A DNA stretch of 64,000 bases, taken from NCBI GenBank assembly GCA_019634635.1, contig JAHCBB010000001.1, positions 186,001 through 250,000 on the forward strand, given 5' to 3'. This document shows positions 47,106 through 57,118 of the stretch, one piece after another. Within the stretch, counting starts at the first letter, position 1. Each line of letters begins with the position of its first letter. Below the pieces are notes generated by a model. That model searched no databases and was not told where the DNA came from. It was given only the letters and a program-made list of their open reading frames with translations. The translations under genes were made by a program, and so were the position numbers. This DNA is from Verrucomicrobiia bacterium (GTDB lineage: Bacteria > Verrucomicrobiota > Verrucomicrobiia > Limisphaerales > UBA9464).

Positions 47106-47155
47106 GCCGGATCCCGCGGGCCCGGACTCGCCCCGCATACCTCCCCGGCAGTCCC

Positions 47156-47200
47156 GAACGGTCACGGGGAGGGGCGTGTCGCCCTGCAGCGACCGTTTTT
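47156..47200 (+). terminator. Terminator of the metK-ahcY operon
   Basis: The outer stem AACGGTC / GACCGTT (47157-47163, 47191-47197) encloses a second hairpin AGGGGCG / CGCCCT with one bulged base. Five T (47196-47200) follow the last stem. This fits a factor-independent terminator 50 nt past the ahcY stop. The remaining spacer to 47335 shows no gene. Confidence 0.7.
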
Positions 47201-47335
47201 CAGCGACCGCTTGCGGGCGTGCCCGGGGCGCACGGACGATCCCGGCGATCTGGGATTCGCAATACCGGAATTCGGAAGACCCAACATGCATGCCGCGGGA
47301 TGACGCGGTCGCGGGTTGGGCGTAGGGTGCGTTGC

Positions 47336-48433
47336 ATGACGCCGCTGCGCATGCACGAGGTCCACGCGATGCTCGGAGGCCGGTTTTCCGAGCTCGCCGG
47401 GATGGAGATTGTTGCGGATTATGGCGACCCGATGGCGGAATATCAGGCGCTGCGCCGCGCGGTGGCGGTCGGCGACCTTGGGTTTCGCGGACGCCTGTGT
47501 CTGACCGGCGGCGACCGGGTCCGGTTCCTCAACGGACAGGTGACCAATGATGTGCGTGCCCTTGAGGCCGGCCAGGGCTGTGCCGCGGCATTCTGCACTC
47601 CCCGGGGGCGGCTGGTTGCCGATGTGGTGGTCCATGCACTTTCCGGGGAACTGTTGCTGGATTTCGAACCCGGTCTCACCGCGCTCCTGCGGGAACGTCT
47701 GGAACACCACATTGTCGCCGAGGATGTCCAGGTCGTGGAAGTCGCGCCGCACTATGGACTCCTCACCGTGCAGGGCCCGCGAACGGCCGGCCTGGTGCAG
47801 GGCCTGGGGCTGTTTCCCGGACTGCCCGGGCGGCGGCTCGACGTTCTTACGGGCGAAGACGCCACCCTGGGGGAACTGTATCTGATCCATCGGCCGAGGG
47901 CAGGCTTCCCGGGCGCCGACCTGTTTGTCCCGGTGGAATCGCAGGAGGCGGTGCTGGATCGGCTGGTGGCGATCGCCCGGGATCTCGGGGGAGGACTGGC
48001 CGGATTCGATGCGTTGGATCTGGCGCGTTTTGAGGCGGGAATTCCCCGATTTCCGGTGGACATGGACGGCACTAATCTGCCGCCCGAGGCCGGGCTTGAC
48101 CGTGAGGCGATCAGCTACACCAAGGGCTGTTACACGGGGCAGGAGACGATCGCGCGGATTCGGACCTACGGGCAGGTGACCAAGGCGCTTCGGGGCCTCC
48201 GGTTGCCCGACGGGAATGAGCCGATGCCGGAGAAGGGGGACAAGCTTTATCGGGACGGGCGCGAGGCCGGCTATGTCACCAGCGCCAAGTGGTCCCCCGC
48301 CTTGGGCGCAAGACTGGCCCTTGGATATGTCCGCAAGGAGTCCTTTGCGCCGGGTACGCAGTTGCTCCTGAAACGCGACGGCACCGAGACGGTCGTGCGG
48401 GTGGTGGACCTGCCGTTTCCGACGGATGCCTGA
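47336..48433 (+). CDS. YgfZ/GcvT-type folate-binding protein
   Basis: This 365-residue protein is of the aminomethyltransferase-like YgfZ (COG0354) family, which helps repair or assemble certain Fe-S enzymes with tetrahydrofolate. It has the GcvT fold throughout (LGFRGRLCLTGGDRVRFLNGQVTND). The family-specific motif with the essential Cys reads KGCYTGQETIAR. The C-terminal barrel has LALGYVRKE. The ATG at 47336 is used; an ATG five codons later is possible. It follows the ahcY terminator, so it has its own promoter, which I could not locate. Confidence 0.9.
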   Translation: MTPLRMHEVHAMLGGRFSELAGMEIVADYGDPMAEYQALRRAVAVGDLGFRGRLCLTGGDRVRFLNGQVTNDVRALEAGQGCAAAFCTPRGRLVADVVVHALSGELLLDFEPGLTALLRERLEHHIVAEDVQVVEVAPHYGLLTVQGPRTAGLVQGLGLFPGLPGRRLDVLTGEDATLGELYLIHRPRAGFPGADLFVPVESQEAVLDRLVAIARDLGGGLAGFDALDLARFEAGIPRFPVDMDGTNLPPEAGLDREAISYTKGCYTGQETIARIRTYGQVTKALRGLRLPDGNEPMPEKGDKLYRDGREAGYVTSAKWSPALGARLALGYVRKESFAPGTQLLLKRDGTETVVRVVDLPFPTDA

Positions 48434-48872
48434 GGCGGCAACCGGGCGGCCGCTATTTGCAGGAGGTGCACCGGCTTCGCGGGGGCATGGGCCGGAGTGA
48501 GATCGGACGGGGCACCGGAGAGCGCGGGGGGGGCGGATGCAAGCCGGCTTTCGGTGACGACGCCGTTGGGGACGTTCCGGACACGGGAAGTGTTCCGCCC
48601 TTGGCGGGTCCGCAGTTCAACGCGGAGGATTTTGGAGATTTCATCTCCGGAACAAACGCCTCCATTGTTTCGACGAGGTTTCTGCGGCATTACAGAAATG
48701 AGACGGTGGCGGTTTCTGGGATCAACGGCTTCCGGGGCGGCGAGTTCGAAGCCCGGGCCCTGGAGCGATTTTGTCGTCTCCGGCCGTGCACGGGTGCCCA
48801 TTCACTCCGGCGGGTGACGGCGCCCCATCGGCGGGCAGTTGAGTTGGTGGTGTCCGTGGCTACGCTGCGCCC
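48434..48872. other. Intergenic stretch without a supported gene
   Basis: These 439 bases lie between the YgfZ-like gene and heme protein 2. Open frames exist on both strands, but they are Arg/Pro-rich, overlap the neighbours and resemble nothing known. There is a run of eight G at about 48524-48531. I see no hairpin with a T tract and no clear promoter, although one for heme protein 2 is expected here. Confidence 0.6.
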
Positions 48873-51800
48873 GTGTTTCGGATCGTTGTCGTTTTTCTGA
48901 CCGGGTGTGCCGGCGCCCTGTGGTTGGGTGCGCAGCATGCGGCGTCGTCCGCGGCATTCGCCTCGGCAGCATCGGATGCGCGGACGTTTCAGCTGGCGCC
49001 GGGGCTGAAACTCGACGTCTGGGCCGCCGAGCCGCAGTTGAGCAACAGCGTGGCCTTCAGCTTCGATGGGAAGGGGAGGGTCTTTCTGGCAGAGTCCGAC
49101 CGGTGGGCCATCAGCGTCTTTGACATCACGGCCCACACCAACTGGCTCCTGGAGGACATGGCCTTCCGCAACGTGGCGGATCGCGCCGCATTCCTCACCC
49201 GTGAGTTCGCCACCAATCTCAGCCTCCTCACCCGGGAGAGTGAGGTGGTACGTGTGCTGGAGGACCGCGATGGGGATGGACGCGCGGACCACTCCGGGGT
49301 GGTCGCCCGCGGGTTTAATTCCGTTGTGGACGGCACCGCCGCCGGTGTCCTGGCCGACCGGGACCGTCTCTACTTCGCCAGCATCCCCAACCTGTGGTTG
49401 CTTCATCCGATCCCGCGTTCCTCCACGGAAGACTGGAGTCTCCAAACGGAAAATCTTGCCACCGGCTTTGGCGTCCATATCGGGGTCTCCGGACACGATC
49501 TACACGGGCTGATCAAGGGGCCTGACGGCCGGATCTACATGAGTTTCGGGGATCGCGGGGCCTGCATCACGAACCGCGAGGGCGTTGTCATCCACCTGCC
49601 CGACACCGGCGGCGTGCTGCGCTGCGAGCCGGATGGGCGGAACCTCGAGGTGTTTTGTTTCGGCCTGCGCAATCCCCAGGAACTTGCCTTTGATGACCTG
49701 GGGAACCTTTGGACCGTGGACAATGACACTGCCGGGGCGGATCCCTGCCGTGTACTGCACCTGGTGGAGGGCGGGGACTATGGCTGGCGGACCAGCTATC
49801 AGCACATGGAGGGTTTCGGTCCCTGGGTGCAGGAGGAACTTTGGAAGGGCGGACGGGACGGCATTCTGCCGTCCGCGGGCATGGTCAGCCAGGGGCCCAG
49901 CGGACTCGCCTTTTTTCCGGGCACCGGACTGGAGGACCGGTTCCGGCAGACCTTTCTCCATGCGGATTTTCCTGGCGGTATCTGGGCGTTCACCGTGAGG
50001 CCGGAGGGCGCGAGCTACGTGGTGGATCGTAAGGAGAAAATCCTCTGGAACTGCTGGCCGACCGACGTGGATTTTGGCCCGGACGGCGCGTTATACGTTC
50101 TCGACTGGGTGAGCGGCTGGGGGCAGACCCCGAGGGGGCGGATCTACCGCATCACCTCTGATGGATCCGCCGGGACTCCGGGCAGTGCCGCCCTGGTTGA
50201 ATCCGTGAGGCGCCTGCTTGCCGAGGGCATGGGCGCACGTGAGACGCGCGAACTGCTGGGACTGCTGGGGCATCCCGACCGTCGTGTCCGGCTGGAGGCC
50301 CAGTGGGAGTTGGCGGCGCGGGGGACCCAGGCGCTCGACGGTTTTGTGCAGAAGGCCCGTGGCCCGGGTGACCGGTTGGGCCGCCTTCACGCGCTTTGGG
50401 GTCTCGGCCAGATCCTCCGCACCCTGCCCACGTCCGAGGGCGCGGCGGAACTGGCGGCCCTGCTGGGCCTGCTGAAGGATTCCGACGAGGAGATCCGGGC
50501 GCAGGCCGCGCTGGTGCTTCTGGGCGAGGGCCGGCTGATGAATGCCGAAGCGCCGGTGAGGGAGCTTCTGTCGGACGCTTCACCGCGCGTGCGGCACCTT
50601 GCCGTCGAGGCCTTCACCCGGCGGTTTCGTTTTCCGGGGTACCGCCCGGGTTCCGTCCGAACCCATTTTTCGAGCGCACAGCGGGCCGCCGGAGCGGTCG
50701 CGGCGGGTGCGTCCGGGGTGGTGGGGGCCACCAACGCCGCGCTGCTGGAAGAGCGGCTCGGAGGGACGGTCACCGGGAGATTTCCCGCGATGGATCTGGC
50801 GATCCTGCTGGAGCGCGATGGCGGAGATCCGTTCCTTCAGGAAGCGGTCGTGCGTTTTCTCGCCGTGACGGGGCCCGGGATGGGGACATTCTCCAGCCAG
50901 TTTTCCGGTTCGGCATCGGTGGAGGGACGCCTCGCGGTGCTCCTGGCGCTCCGCCGGCTCACCAACGCGGCCCTCACGAACTTCCTCTCGGATCCGGACC
51001 CCCGGCTGGTCGTTGCTGCGGGACGGGCCATTCATGATGTGCCGATCGCTGAGGGTTTCCCGGCGCTGGCGTCCTTCATCACCAAGATTGATTGCCCGCC
51101 CTCCCTGCATTCCCGGGTCATCAATGCCTGCTTCCGTCTCGGCACGCAGCAGCATGCGCAGATGCTGGCGGGATTCGCGGCGCGCGAGGATGTGCCGGAC
51201 GGGTCGCGGCTTCTGGCTTTGCAGGCCCTCGGCCATTGGGAACGGCCACCGCCGCTGGATCGCGTCAATGGCTTGTGGCGTCCGCTGGTGACCCTTGCCG
51301 CGAACGCCGCCTCTTCGGACGCGCCACCGGCCGGGGCCACGGCCAACCCGCTGCTGGCGCGTGCGGCCCAGGCCCAGGCTGCACGGGGGCTCGGGCGTGC
51401 CGCCGAGGTGCCCGTGCTGCCTCCCGATCTCGGACGGTCGGTGTCGTACGAGGAGGCGATGGCGCTGCGTCGCAATCCGGCCCCGGCTCAGCGGGCCTTT
51501 CTGCGTGTGGCCGGGGAGCTCTTGGATCCCTTCGCCCTGAATGAGGCCGGACAGCCCGCGGGCACGCGCGAAGTCCTCTCCCTGCAGGTGGCGGTCGCCG
51601 AGGTGGCGGCACGCCTGGGCGTCAAGGAGGCCGGCACCCCGTTGTTCGAAAAGTTCCGCGCCGCGGACACGCCGCCGGAATTGCGCGTGGCCATTCTCCC
51701 GGCCCTGGGTGCGCTGGGATCGCCCTTGCTGCCCGAGACGGTGGCCCTGGCGCTTGCCGATGCCGATGCCCGGGTGCGGGCCGCAGCGCTTCCCTGGCTG

Positions 51801-52508
51801 GATCGGGTGGATGTGGACGGCGCGGCGTCCCTGCTCGCGTCGTTGGTACCCGGGCGCCCCGGTGAACTGGCCCTCGCGCAGGCGGCGCTGGCACAACTGG
51901 GTCGGCATGCGGATCGCAACGCGGCCGCGGCAGCCGCACTGCTTCAATGGCACCCGGAAACCGGAGGACGTCCTCTGCCCGGTGGGCTTCGTCTGGATCT
52001 TCGGGAGGCCCTGAACCGGGCCGGTCTTCCGGATGCCGGCGATCCGGGCGGCCGGGAGCGGGAGTTGCTCGAGGGCGGGGACGCGGCGCGGGGGCGCGAG
52101 GTGTTTCGCCGCAACGCCAAGGTCCAGTGCCTGCGCTGCCACGTGGTTGGCGTGGAGGGCGGGACGCTCGGGCCGGACCTGAACGGCATCGGCGCGCGGC
52201 TCGATCGTGCGGCCCTGCTCGAGAGCGTGGTCCGTCCGAACGCCCGGATCGCCCCGGGATACGAGACCGTGGTGCTCACCCTCCGGGATGGCAGCACGGT
52301 GGCGGGGCTGATTCGGGGCGAGTCGGACGATGTCCTTGAAGTGGCGACGACCGATCCGGACACGGGCGATTCCGGAATTCGTGCCGTCCGGAAGGCGGAG
52401 ATTGCGGACCGGCAGTCGGGTCCCAGCGCCATGCCGGAGGGACTTGCGGAGGCCCTCACCCCATTCGAAGTCCGCGATCTCGTTGAATTTCTTGCGGGTT
52501 TGAAATGA
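48873..52508 (+). CDS. PVC-type CxxCH heme-binding protein with beta-propeller and HEAT repeats (protein 2)
   Basis: This is a very large exported protein of 1211 residues. The N-terminal signal (VVVFLTGCAGALWLGAQ) may be a lipoprotein signal. Residues about 40-430 form a sorbosone-dehydrogenase-like beta-propeller (FQLAPGLKLDVWAAEPQLSN, GDYGWRTSYQ, YVLDWVSGWGQTPRGRIYRI). Residues about 440-1030 are helical HEAT-like repeats rich in Ala and Leu. The C-terminal domain binds heme through CLRCH (about 1086-1090), followed by GGTLGPDLNGIGARLDRAALLESVVRPN. It closes with the usual EVRDLVEFLAGLK. The GTG start at 48873 directly precedes the signal. The domain order is the same as in heme protein 1 at 21.5 kb, but the HEAT region is much longer. 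The substrate is unknown. Confidence 0.87.
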   Translation: MFRIVVVFLTGCAGALWLGAQHAASSAAFASAASDARTFQLAPGLKLDVWAAEPQLSNSVAFSFDGKGRVFLAESDRWAISVFDITAHTNWLLEDMAFRNVADRAAFLTREFATNLSLLTRESEVVRVLEDRDGDGRADHSGVVARGFNSVVDGTAAGVLADRDRLYFASIPNLWLLHPIPRSSTEDWSLQTENLATGFGVHIGVSGHDLHGLIKGPDGRIYMSFGDRGACITNREGVVIHLPDTGGVLRCEPDGRNLEVFCFGLRNPQELAFDDLGNLWTVDNDTAGADPCRVLHLVEGGDYGWRTSYQHMEGFGPWVQEELWKGGRDGILPSAGMVSQGPSGLAFFPGTGLEDRFRQTFLHADFPGGIWAFTVRPEGASYVVDRKEKILWNCWPTDVDFGPDGALYVLDWVSGWGQTPRGRIYRITSDGSAGTPGSAALVESVRRLLAEGMGARETRELLGLLGHPDRRVRLEAQWELAARGTQALDGFVQKARGPGDRLGRLHALWGLGQILRTLPTSEGAAELAALLGLLKDSDEEIRAQAALVLLGEGRLMNAEAPVRELLSDASPRVRHLAVEAFTRRFRFPGYRPGSVRTHFSSAQRAAGAVAAGASGVVGATNAALLEERLGGTVTGRFPAMDLAILLERDGGDPFLQEAVVRFLAVTGPGMGTFSSQFSGSASVEGRLAVLLALRRLTNAALTNFLSDPDPRLVVAAGRAIHDVPIAEGFPALASFITKIDCPPSLHSRVINACFRLGTQQHAQMLAGFAAREDVPDGSRLLALQALGHWERPPPLDRVNGLWRPLVTLAANAASSDAPPAGATANPLLARAAQAQAARGLGRAAEVPVLPPDLGRSVSYEEAMALRRNPAPAQRAFLRVAGELLDPFALNEAGQPAGTREVLSLQVAVAEVAARLGVKEAGTPLFEKFRAADTPPELRVAILPALGALGSPLLPETVALALADADARVRAAALPWLDRVDVDGAASLLASLVPGRPGELALAQAALAQLGRHADRNAAAAAALLQWHPETGGRPLPGGLRLDLREALNRAGLPDAGDPGGRERELLEGGDAARGREVFRRNAKVQCLRCHVVGVEGGTLGPDLNGIGARLDRAALLESVVRPNARIAPGYETVVLTLRDGSTVAGLIRGESDDVLEVATTDPDTGDSGIRAVRKAEIADRQSGPSAMPEGLAEALTPFEVRDLVEFLAGLK

Positions 52509-52582
52509 GCGCTGGGATGCGCCGGCGGCGCCGCGGACCGTGATTTGGCGCGCTGATTTTGGTGTCAGCGATCAAGAAACCG

Positions 52583-52611
52583 TTGACTCGCACGGGCATC
52601 GCGCCTCTAAA
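52583..52611 (+). promoter_or_regulatory. Probable promoter of the large secreted protein gene
   Basis: TTGACT (52583-52588) and TCTAAA (52606-52611) are separated by exactly 17 nt, 30 nt before the ATG at 52642. This is the best sigma-70-like match I found in the window. It makes a silent gene less likely. Confidence 0.5.
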
Positions 52612-52641
52612 ACCTTGGATCCCTGAAACTCATTGTTCCCC

Positions 52642-55600
52642 ATGAACTGGCACTCGTCCCTCTTCAAGGCCACGCCGTTTGCGGTGCTTCTGTTCCTGCT
52701 TTTGCCAAGTCAACTCCGGGCGAAGGTCCTCGACAACTTCGACGCCCCTCAGCGGACCGGCTGGCAGGACGCCGATCCGGGCGGGCTGGGGCTGCCGGGT
52801 GGCGTGCAGTCGGGAGGCCGGCTCACCTTTGGCCTGCCGGCGGTCGGACGGCCGTTTTTTGTCAGCAGCCGCAAAACCACGGAGACTTTCGAGCTGCGGG
52901 AGGGACGAACGGTGGAGTTCCGGGTGGATCTCGTCAGCGGGCAGGGCCCCGACTCGTTCGCAGTCCTCGCCTTCATCCCCCAGTGAACCGGACCCAACTC
53001 CCTCGCGGGCTATGGGATTGCCAAGTCGGAGACCGACATCCTGATCACCAAGGGGATCAACAAGTACTTCCTGAATCTCGACCCCACACCGCGCATCAAG
53101 AACGAGAATGTCACGCTCGTGCTGAACCTCTCGGTGAAGTCCGGAAACGTGGTGGTGACCGGGCAGGTTCTCGACAAGGATGCCGGTGATGCGGTGATTT
53201 TTGAGCGCACCTATGTGGACACCCCGGCGGCGGACGTGCTGGCCGAGGGGCAGGATGATCCGCCGGCACCCTTCATCAACGAGGTGGGGAATTTTGTGCT
53301 GTACCTCTACGCCGACGGCGGCAACGACCCGGCGGGGTACCAGGTCGTCCTCGACAACGCCGAGACGTTCCTGTGCGACGCGGTGCTGCTGGATGATTTT
53401 AATGCCCCGCAGCGCAGCGGATGGACCGATTCCGATCCGGCGGGCCTCGGGCTGCCCGGTGGCAAACAGGCGGATGGGTCGTTCACCTTCGATCTTGGGG
53501 CCATGGGCGGTGCGTTCTTTGTCGGGAGCACGAAGACCTCCCCGACCTTTGAGCTGGCCGAGGGCACGCGCCACGAGTTCGCCGTGGACCTGGTCAGCGG
53601 CCGCGGACCGGATTCCTTCGCCGTGCTTGCGTTCATTCCGCAGCGGACCGGTCCAATGTCGTTGGCGGGCTATGGCATCGCCAAGTCCGAGACCGATCTG
53701 CTGATCACCAAAGGGATCAACAAACACTTCTTCAACGCGAACGTGAATCCCGCCGTGAAGAACGAAAACGTGCGGCTGGTGCTCACCCTGACCGTGAAGG
53801 GTGGAAACGTGATCGTGCGCGGACAGGTCCTGGACCTCGATGATGCCGGGGCCGTGCTCTTCGACCGCACCTACGTGGACACTCCGGGGAGCGACGTCCT
53901 GGCCGAAGGCGAGGATATCCCGCCGGAGCCGTTCATTGCCGAGCCGGGCCATGTGGTGCTGTACCTCTACGCCGATGGCGGCAGGGATCCGGCGGGATAC
54001 CAGGTCGTGATGGACAACCTGGTGGCCTGTGTGCCGCCGGTTGCGGCGGATCAACCACCGCGCATCGAGGCGGCGTCCCCTGAGCCGGGGTCCATCCGGC
54101 TGCCGGCATCCGCGCAGGTGACGTTCCGCGCCGTGGATGACCAGCCACTGCCGGACGGAGGATTCCGGGTCATCCTCAATGGCCAGGAGTTCACCGTCGC
54201 CACCGGGCTGTCGTTGAGCGACCCCGGGACGACCCGCACGGCGACCCTCGGGGGGCTGGAGGCGGACCGGACCTATGTCGGACGGATCGAGGTGAGCGAC
54301 GCGGCGGGGACGCTGCGGACGGTGCCGTTGTGGTTTGACACCTTTTCCGCGGCGGTCCGGATGGTCGAGGCGGAGGACTACAATTTTGATGGCGGGGGGT
54401 ACCTCAACGATCCCGAGCGTGTCCCGGAGGGCTCCGGTGAATGGCCCAATGCGTACAACGACCGGATCGGCATGCCGGACGTGGACTTTCGCGACACCCG
54501 TGCGGTTCCGAACGGGGCGAACACGATGTACCGGACGGCGGACCCGGTGCGCATGCAGCGGGCTCTCGACAACCGCCGGCGCGACCTCTTCAACAACGAT
54601 CTCGACATCTTCGACTATGAGATTGGCGATCTGGCGGCGGGCGAGTGGATGCAGTACACCCGCGACTTCGATGCCGGTTCGTACGAGGTCTATCTGCGGC
54701 AATCCATCATCAACCTGGAGCGAGCGGACAGCGTGCTGGAGTTGGTGGTTGGGGATCCGGCGCAACCGGAGCCGGCCGTCAGGCTGCTGGGCAGTTTCCT
54801 TGGGGAACAGACCGGCTTCACGGCACGCAATGTTCCGCTGACGGACGGCACCGGACAAATCCGCTCGGTGGTCCGGCTCGAAGGGCGGACGACGCTCCGG
54901 CTGCGGCACCTCACGGCGGACACCGCAACCGGCATGCGCTACCTGAATTATCTCGCCTTTGTGCCGGTGGCGGATGCCGGCGTTCAGCGGGCTGCGGTGA
55001 CGTCGCTCTCCCCGGCCAATGCCTCGGTTGTGACCACCACTGAGCCGCGCGTTGAGGCCGTCCTGCAGGATCGGGACACCCGGGTGGTGCCCGAGTCGGT
55101 CCGGCTGGAGGTGAATGGCGACCGGGTCGCGCCCGCGGTGCTTGTGATTGCGGATGGCGTGTCGGTGAGCCACGTGTTTCCCGCATTGCCTCCCCGCGAT
55201 TCGGTGCAGGTGGTGCGCCTTGTCTTTGCCGACACGGACGGGGTGCTGCAGACGAACGACTGGAGCTTCACGATCACCTACCTTGAACTGGATCCGGCCA
55301 CACGGATGGGGGCGGCCGGGCCGGAGCGCGGGTTCCGGGTGCGGGTGACGCAGTCGGAGGACGCCGGTGACAACAGCCTGGAGCGCGCGGAGGCTCAACT
55401 GGCGGCCGGTTCCTCCATCCCGAAGGTGTACGACATCGCCGTGGTGGCGCCGCTCATCAATTTCTCCCAGGAGGCGTTGTTCGGAGGAATGGACGGCTAT
55501 TTTGAGGGTGACGAGCCGGTTCCAGGGCAGGAGGAGGGCTTCGGAAACGACAACTTTGCGATGGAGATCTTCACGTTTCTGGAGCTGCCCGCCGGGGTGA

Positions 55601-56079
55601 CGCGCTTCGGGGTGCGATCCGACGACGGCTTCAAGCTCTCGAGCGGGATCCAGCTCGGGGCCGCGAGCCCGGTGCTGGCGTTTCGGAACGGGGGTCCCGC
55701 GGACCAGGAGTTTGACGTGGTCGTGCCGGTTGCCGGCACCTACGGGTTCCGGATGGTCTGGTATGAGCGCGGTGGGGCGGCGCATGTGGAGTGGTTCACG
55801 GTGGACCGGACCACCGGGCAGCGGTCGCTGGTCAACGCTGCCGGCAGTGTGCCGGCCTATACATCGGCCGCGGCGCCCGCCGGCATCCAGGCGCTGGGAG
55901 CGGCCTCCCTCAATGGACCGTTCCTGCCGGTGCCCGTGGCCGTGGTGGACCTGCAGAACCGGACCGTGACCGTGCCCGCGACCGATTCCGTGGGATTCCT
56001 CCGCCTCGCCTCGGAAGTGGCGATCACCATTCGCAGCGCTGAACTTTCGGGGGACAACCTGACTCTCCGGTTCGAGTGA
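52642..56079 (+). pseudogene. Large secreted modular protein interrupted by one in-frame UGA
   Basis: One reading frame of 1146 codons is broken only by TGA at 52984-52986 (codon 115). A signal peptide (ATPFAVLLFLLLPSQLRA) leads into two tandem 220-residue modules (LDNFDAPQRTGW, then LDDFNAPQRSGW). The second module has CGG, Arg, at the exact place of the TGA (53644-53646), with matching flanks CAG...ACC GG. Beyond the modules lie an Ig-like linker, a CBM6-like region (MVEAEDYNFDGGGYL, at about residue 573), a second Ig-like unit (ASVVTTTEPRVEAVL) and a PA14-like region (FGVRSDDGFKLSSG). Secreted carbohydrate binding is plausible. With a good promoter upstream and no other lesion, options are a recent nonsense mutation, a sequencing error or stop-codon readthrough. 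Confidence 0.7.
52726..54045 (+). repeat. Tandem in-frame 660-nt repeat (two copies)
   Basis: Copy 1 spans 52726-53385 and copy 2 spans 53386-54045, each 220 codons, aligning without gaps at the positions I compared. Shared segments include DSFAVLAFIPQ, SLAGYGIAKSETD, LITKGINK and LYADGG.DPAGYQVV. The copies have diverged, so duplication is not recent. Confidence 0.85.
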
Positions 56080-56102
56080 CCCGTGCTGATCCGGGCGGAC
56101 GT

Positions 56103-56153
56103 GTCCGGCCGCCGCTGGCGGCAAGGGCTGCTTCCGGCGGCCGGAGGCCGGAC
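56103..56153 (+). terminator. Long GC-rich hairpin after the large secreted protein gene
   Basis: GTCCGGCC (56103-56110) pairs with GGCCGGAC (56146-56153). An alternative inner pairing, GGCCGCC / GGCGGCC (56107-56113, 56136-56142), is also possible. It starts 24 nt after the stop at 56079. No T tract follows, so this is a terminator candidate only. The remaining spacer to 56347 shows nothing clear. Confidence 0.4.
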
Positions 56154-56347
56154 GCGGGGTTGCCCCGGGACTCCCGCCTCGTCGTGCGTTCAGCCCGACT
56201 TCGCGGGGATCCGGATCGCCGGGGACGATTGAGGTCCCCGCCACCGGCGGCAGTCCGGCCGTTCCTACGCGCGCAGGCGCTCAGGCCCATCCCGGGCGCA
56301 TCTTGCCAACCGGCGGATTCCTCCCCAGCCTTGGGCACTGGTCGCCG

Positions 56348-57118
56348 ATGTTTGAATTCCTGAGAGATCCATGGTCCCTGTTCAGCAATCCGCTCTTTTG
56401 GATCTTCCTGCCGTTCCAGATTTGGATGCTCGTGGATGCCGTGCGCCGCCGCGAATGGCTCTGGGTCGGCTTCATCTTTTTCTTCTCCATCCTGTCCGCG
56501 GTTTTCTATTACCTCCTGGTCTATCGCCAGCAGGGGCCCGCTGGCGGCGGCGGGGGATTGAGGGGGTTCGAGCTTCCGGGGGCCGCCGACCGCCGGCGGA
56601 TCCGCGAACTGCAGGCGCGGATTCACAATCTCGACAATGCGCGCGACCATTTTGATCTTGGGGATGTGTACTTCGCCCAAGGCAAGCTTGCCCGTGCCGA
56701 GGGCTGCTACCGGGCCGCCCTGGAGCGCGACGCCAATGACCCCGACTTCAAGGCGCATCTCGGCCAGTGTTTGCTCCGGCTCAACCGTCCTGCAGAGGCC
56801 AAGCCGTTGCTGGAGGCCGCGCTGGCGGCGGATCCCCGGCACGACTACGGCCATACGGCCATGGCCCTGGCCGAGGCGCAGACCGCCCTCGGGGATCCGG
56901 AGGCGGCGTATCAGACCTGGAGTCGCGTGCTGGCGAATCACAGTTACGCCCGGGCCAAGGTGCAGTTTGCCGAGCTCGCCCTGCGACGCGGTGAGGAAAC
57001 CCGGGCCCGTGCGGAACTGGAGGAGGTGGTCTCCGATGACGAGTTCGCCCCGAAGTTCCAGCGACAGCGGGAGAAGGTATGGGTGAACCGCGCCCGCACG
57101 TTGCTTCGGGGTCTGTAG
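56348..57118 (+). CDS. Membrane-anchored tetratricopeptide protein with PLDc_N-like N-terminus
   Basis: This is a protein of about 256 residues. Two hydrophobic helices (FWIFLPFQIWMLVDAV at about 17-32, VGFIFFFSILSAVFYYLLV at about 40-58), joined by a basic RRREW turn, resemble the PLDc_N membrane module found at the front of cardiolipin synthases. A Gly-rich linker follows. The rest consists of tetratricopeptide-like helices (FDLGDVYFAQGKLARAEGCYRAAL, AHLGQCLLRLNRPAEAKPLLEAAL). The ATG at 56348 gives this arrangement; a frame from 56303 would add 15 poor residues. Its end overlaps the phospholipase D gene by 40 nt, so the two are made together and may act as a complex. Confidence 0.75.
   Translation: MFEFLRDPWSLFSNPLFWIFLPFQIWMLVDAVRRREWLWVGFIFFFSILSAVFYYLLVYRQQGPAGGGGGLRGFELPGAADRRRIRELQARIHNLDNARDHFDLGDVYFAQGKLARAEGCYRAALERDANDPDFKAHLGQCLLRLNRPAEAKPLLEAALAADPRHDYGHTAMALAEAQTALGDPEAAYQTWSRVLANHSYARAKVQFAELALRRGEETRARAELEEVVSDDEFAPKFQRQREKVWVNRARTLLRGL

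Noticed and set aside
48271..48801. Minus-strand frame of 176 codons in the spacer before heme protein 2
   Set aside because: It overlaps the end of the YgfZ-like gene, is Arg/Pro-rich and has no start context or homology I recognise.
52630..56244. A 1204-codon open frame on the minus strand opposite the large secreted protein
   Set aside because: The plus-strand protein has a signal peptide, internal repeats and recognisable modules. The minus translation is Arg/His/Gly-rich without any motif. Its length reflects codon bias only.
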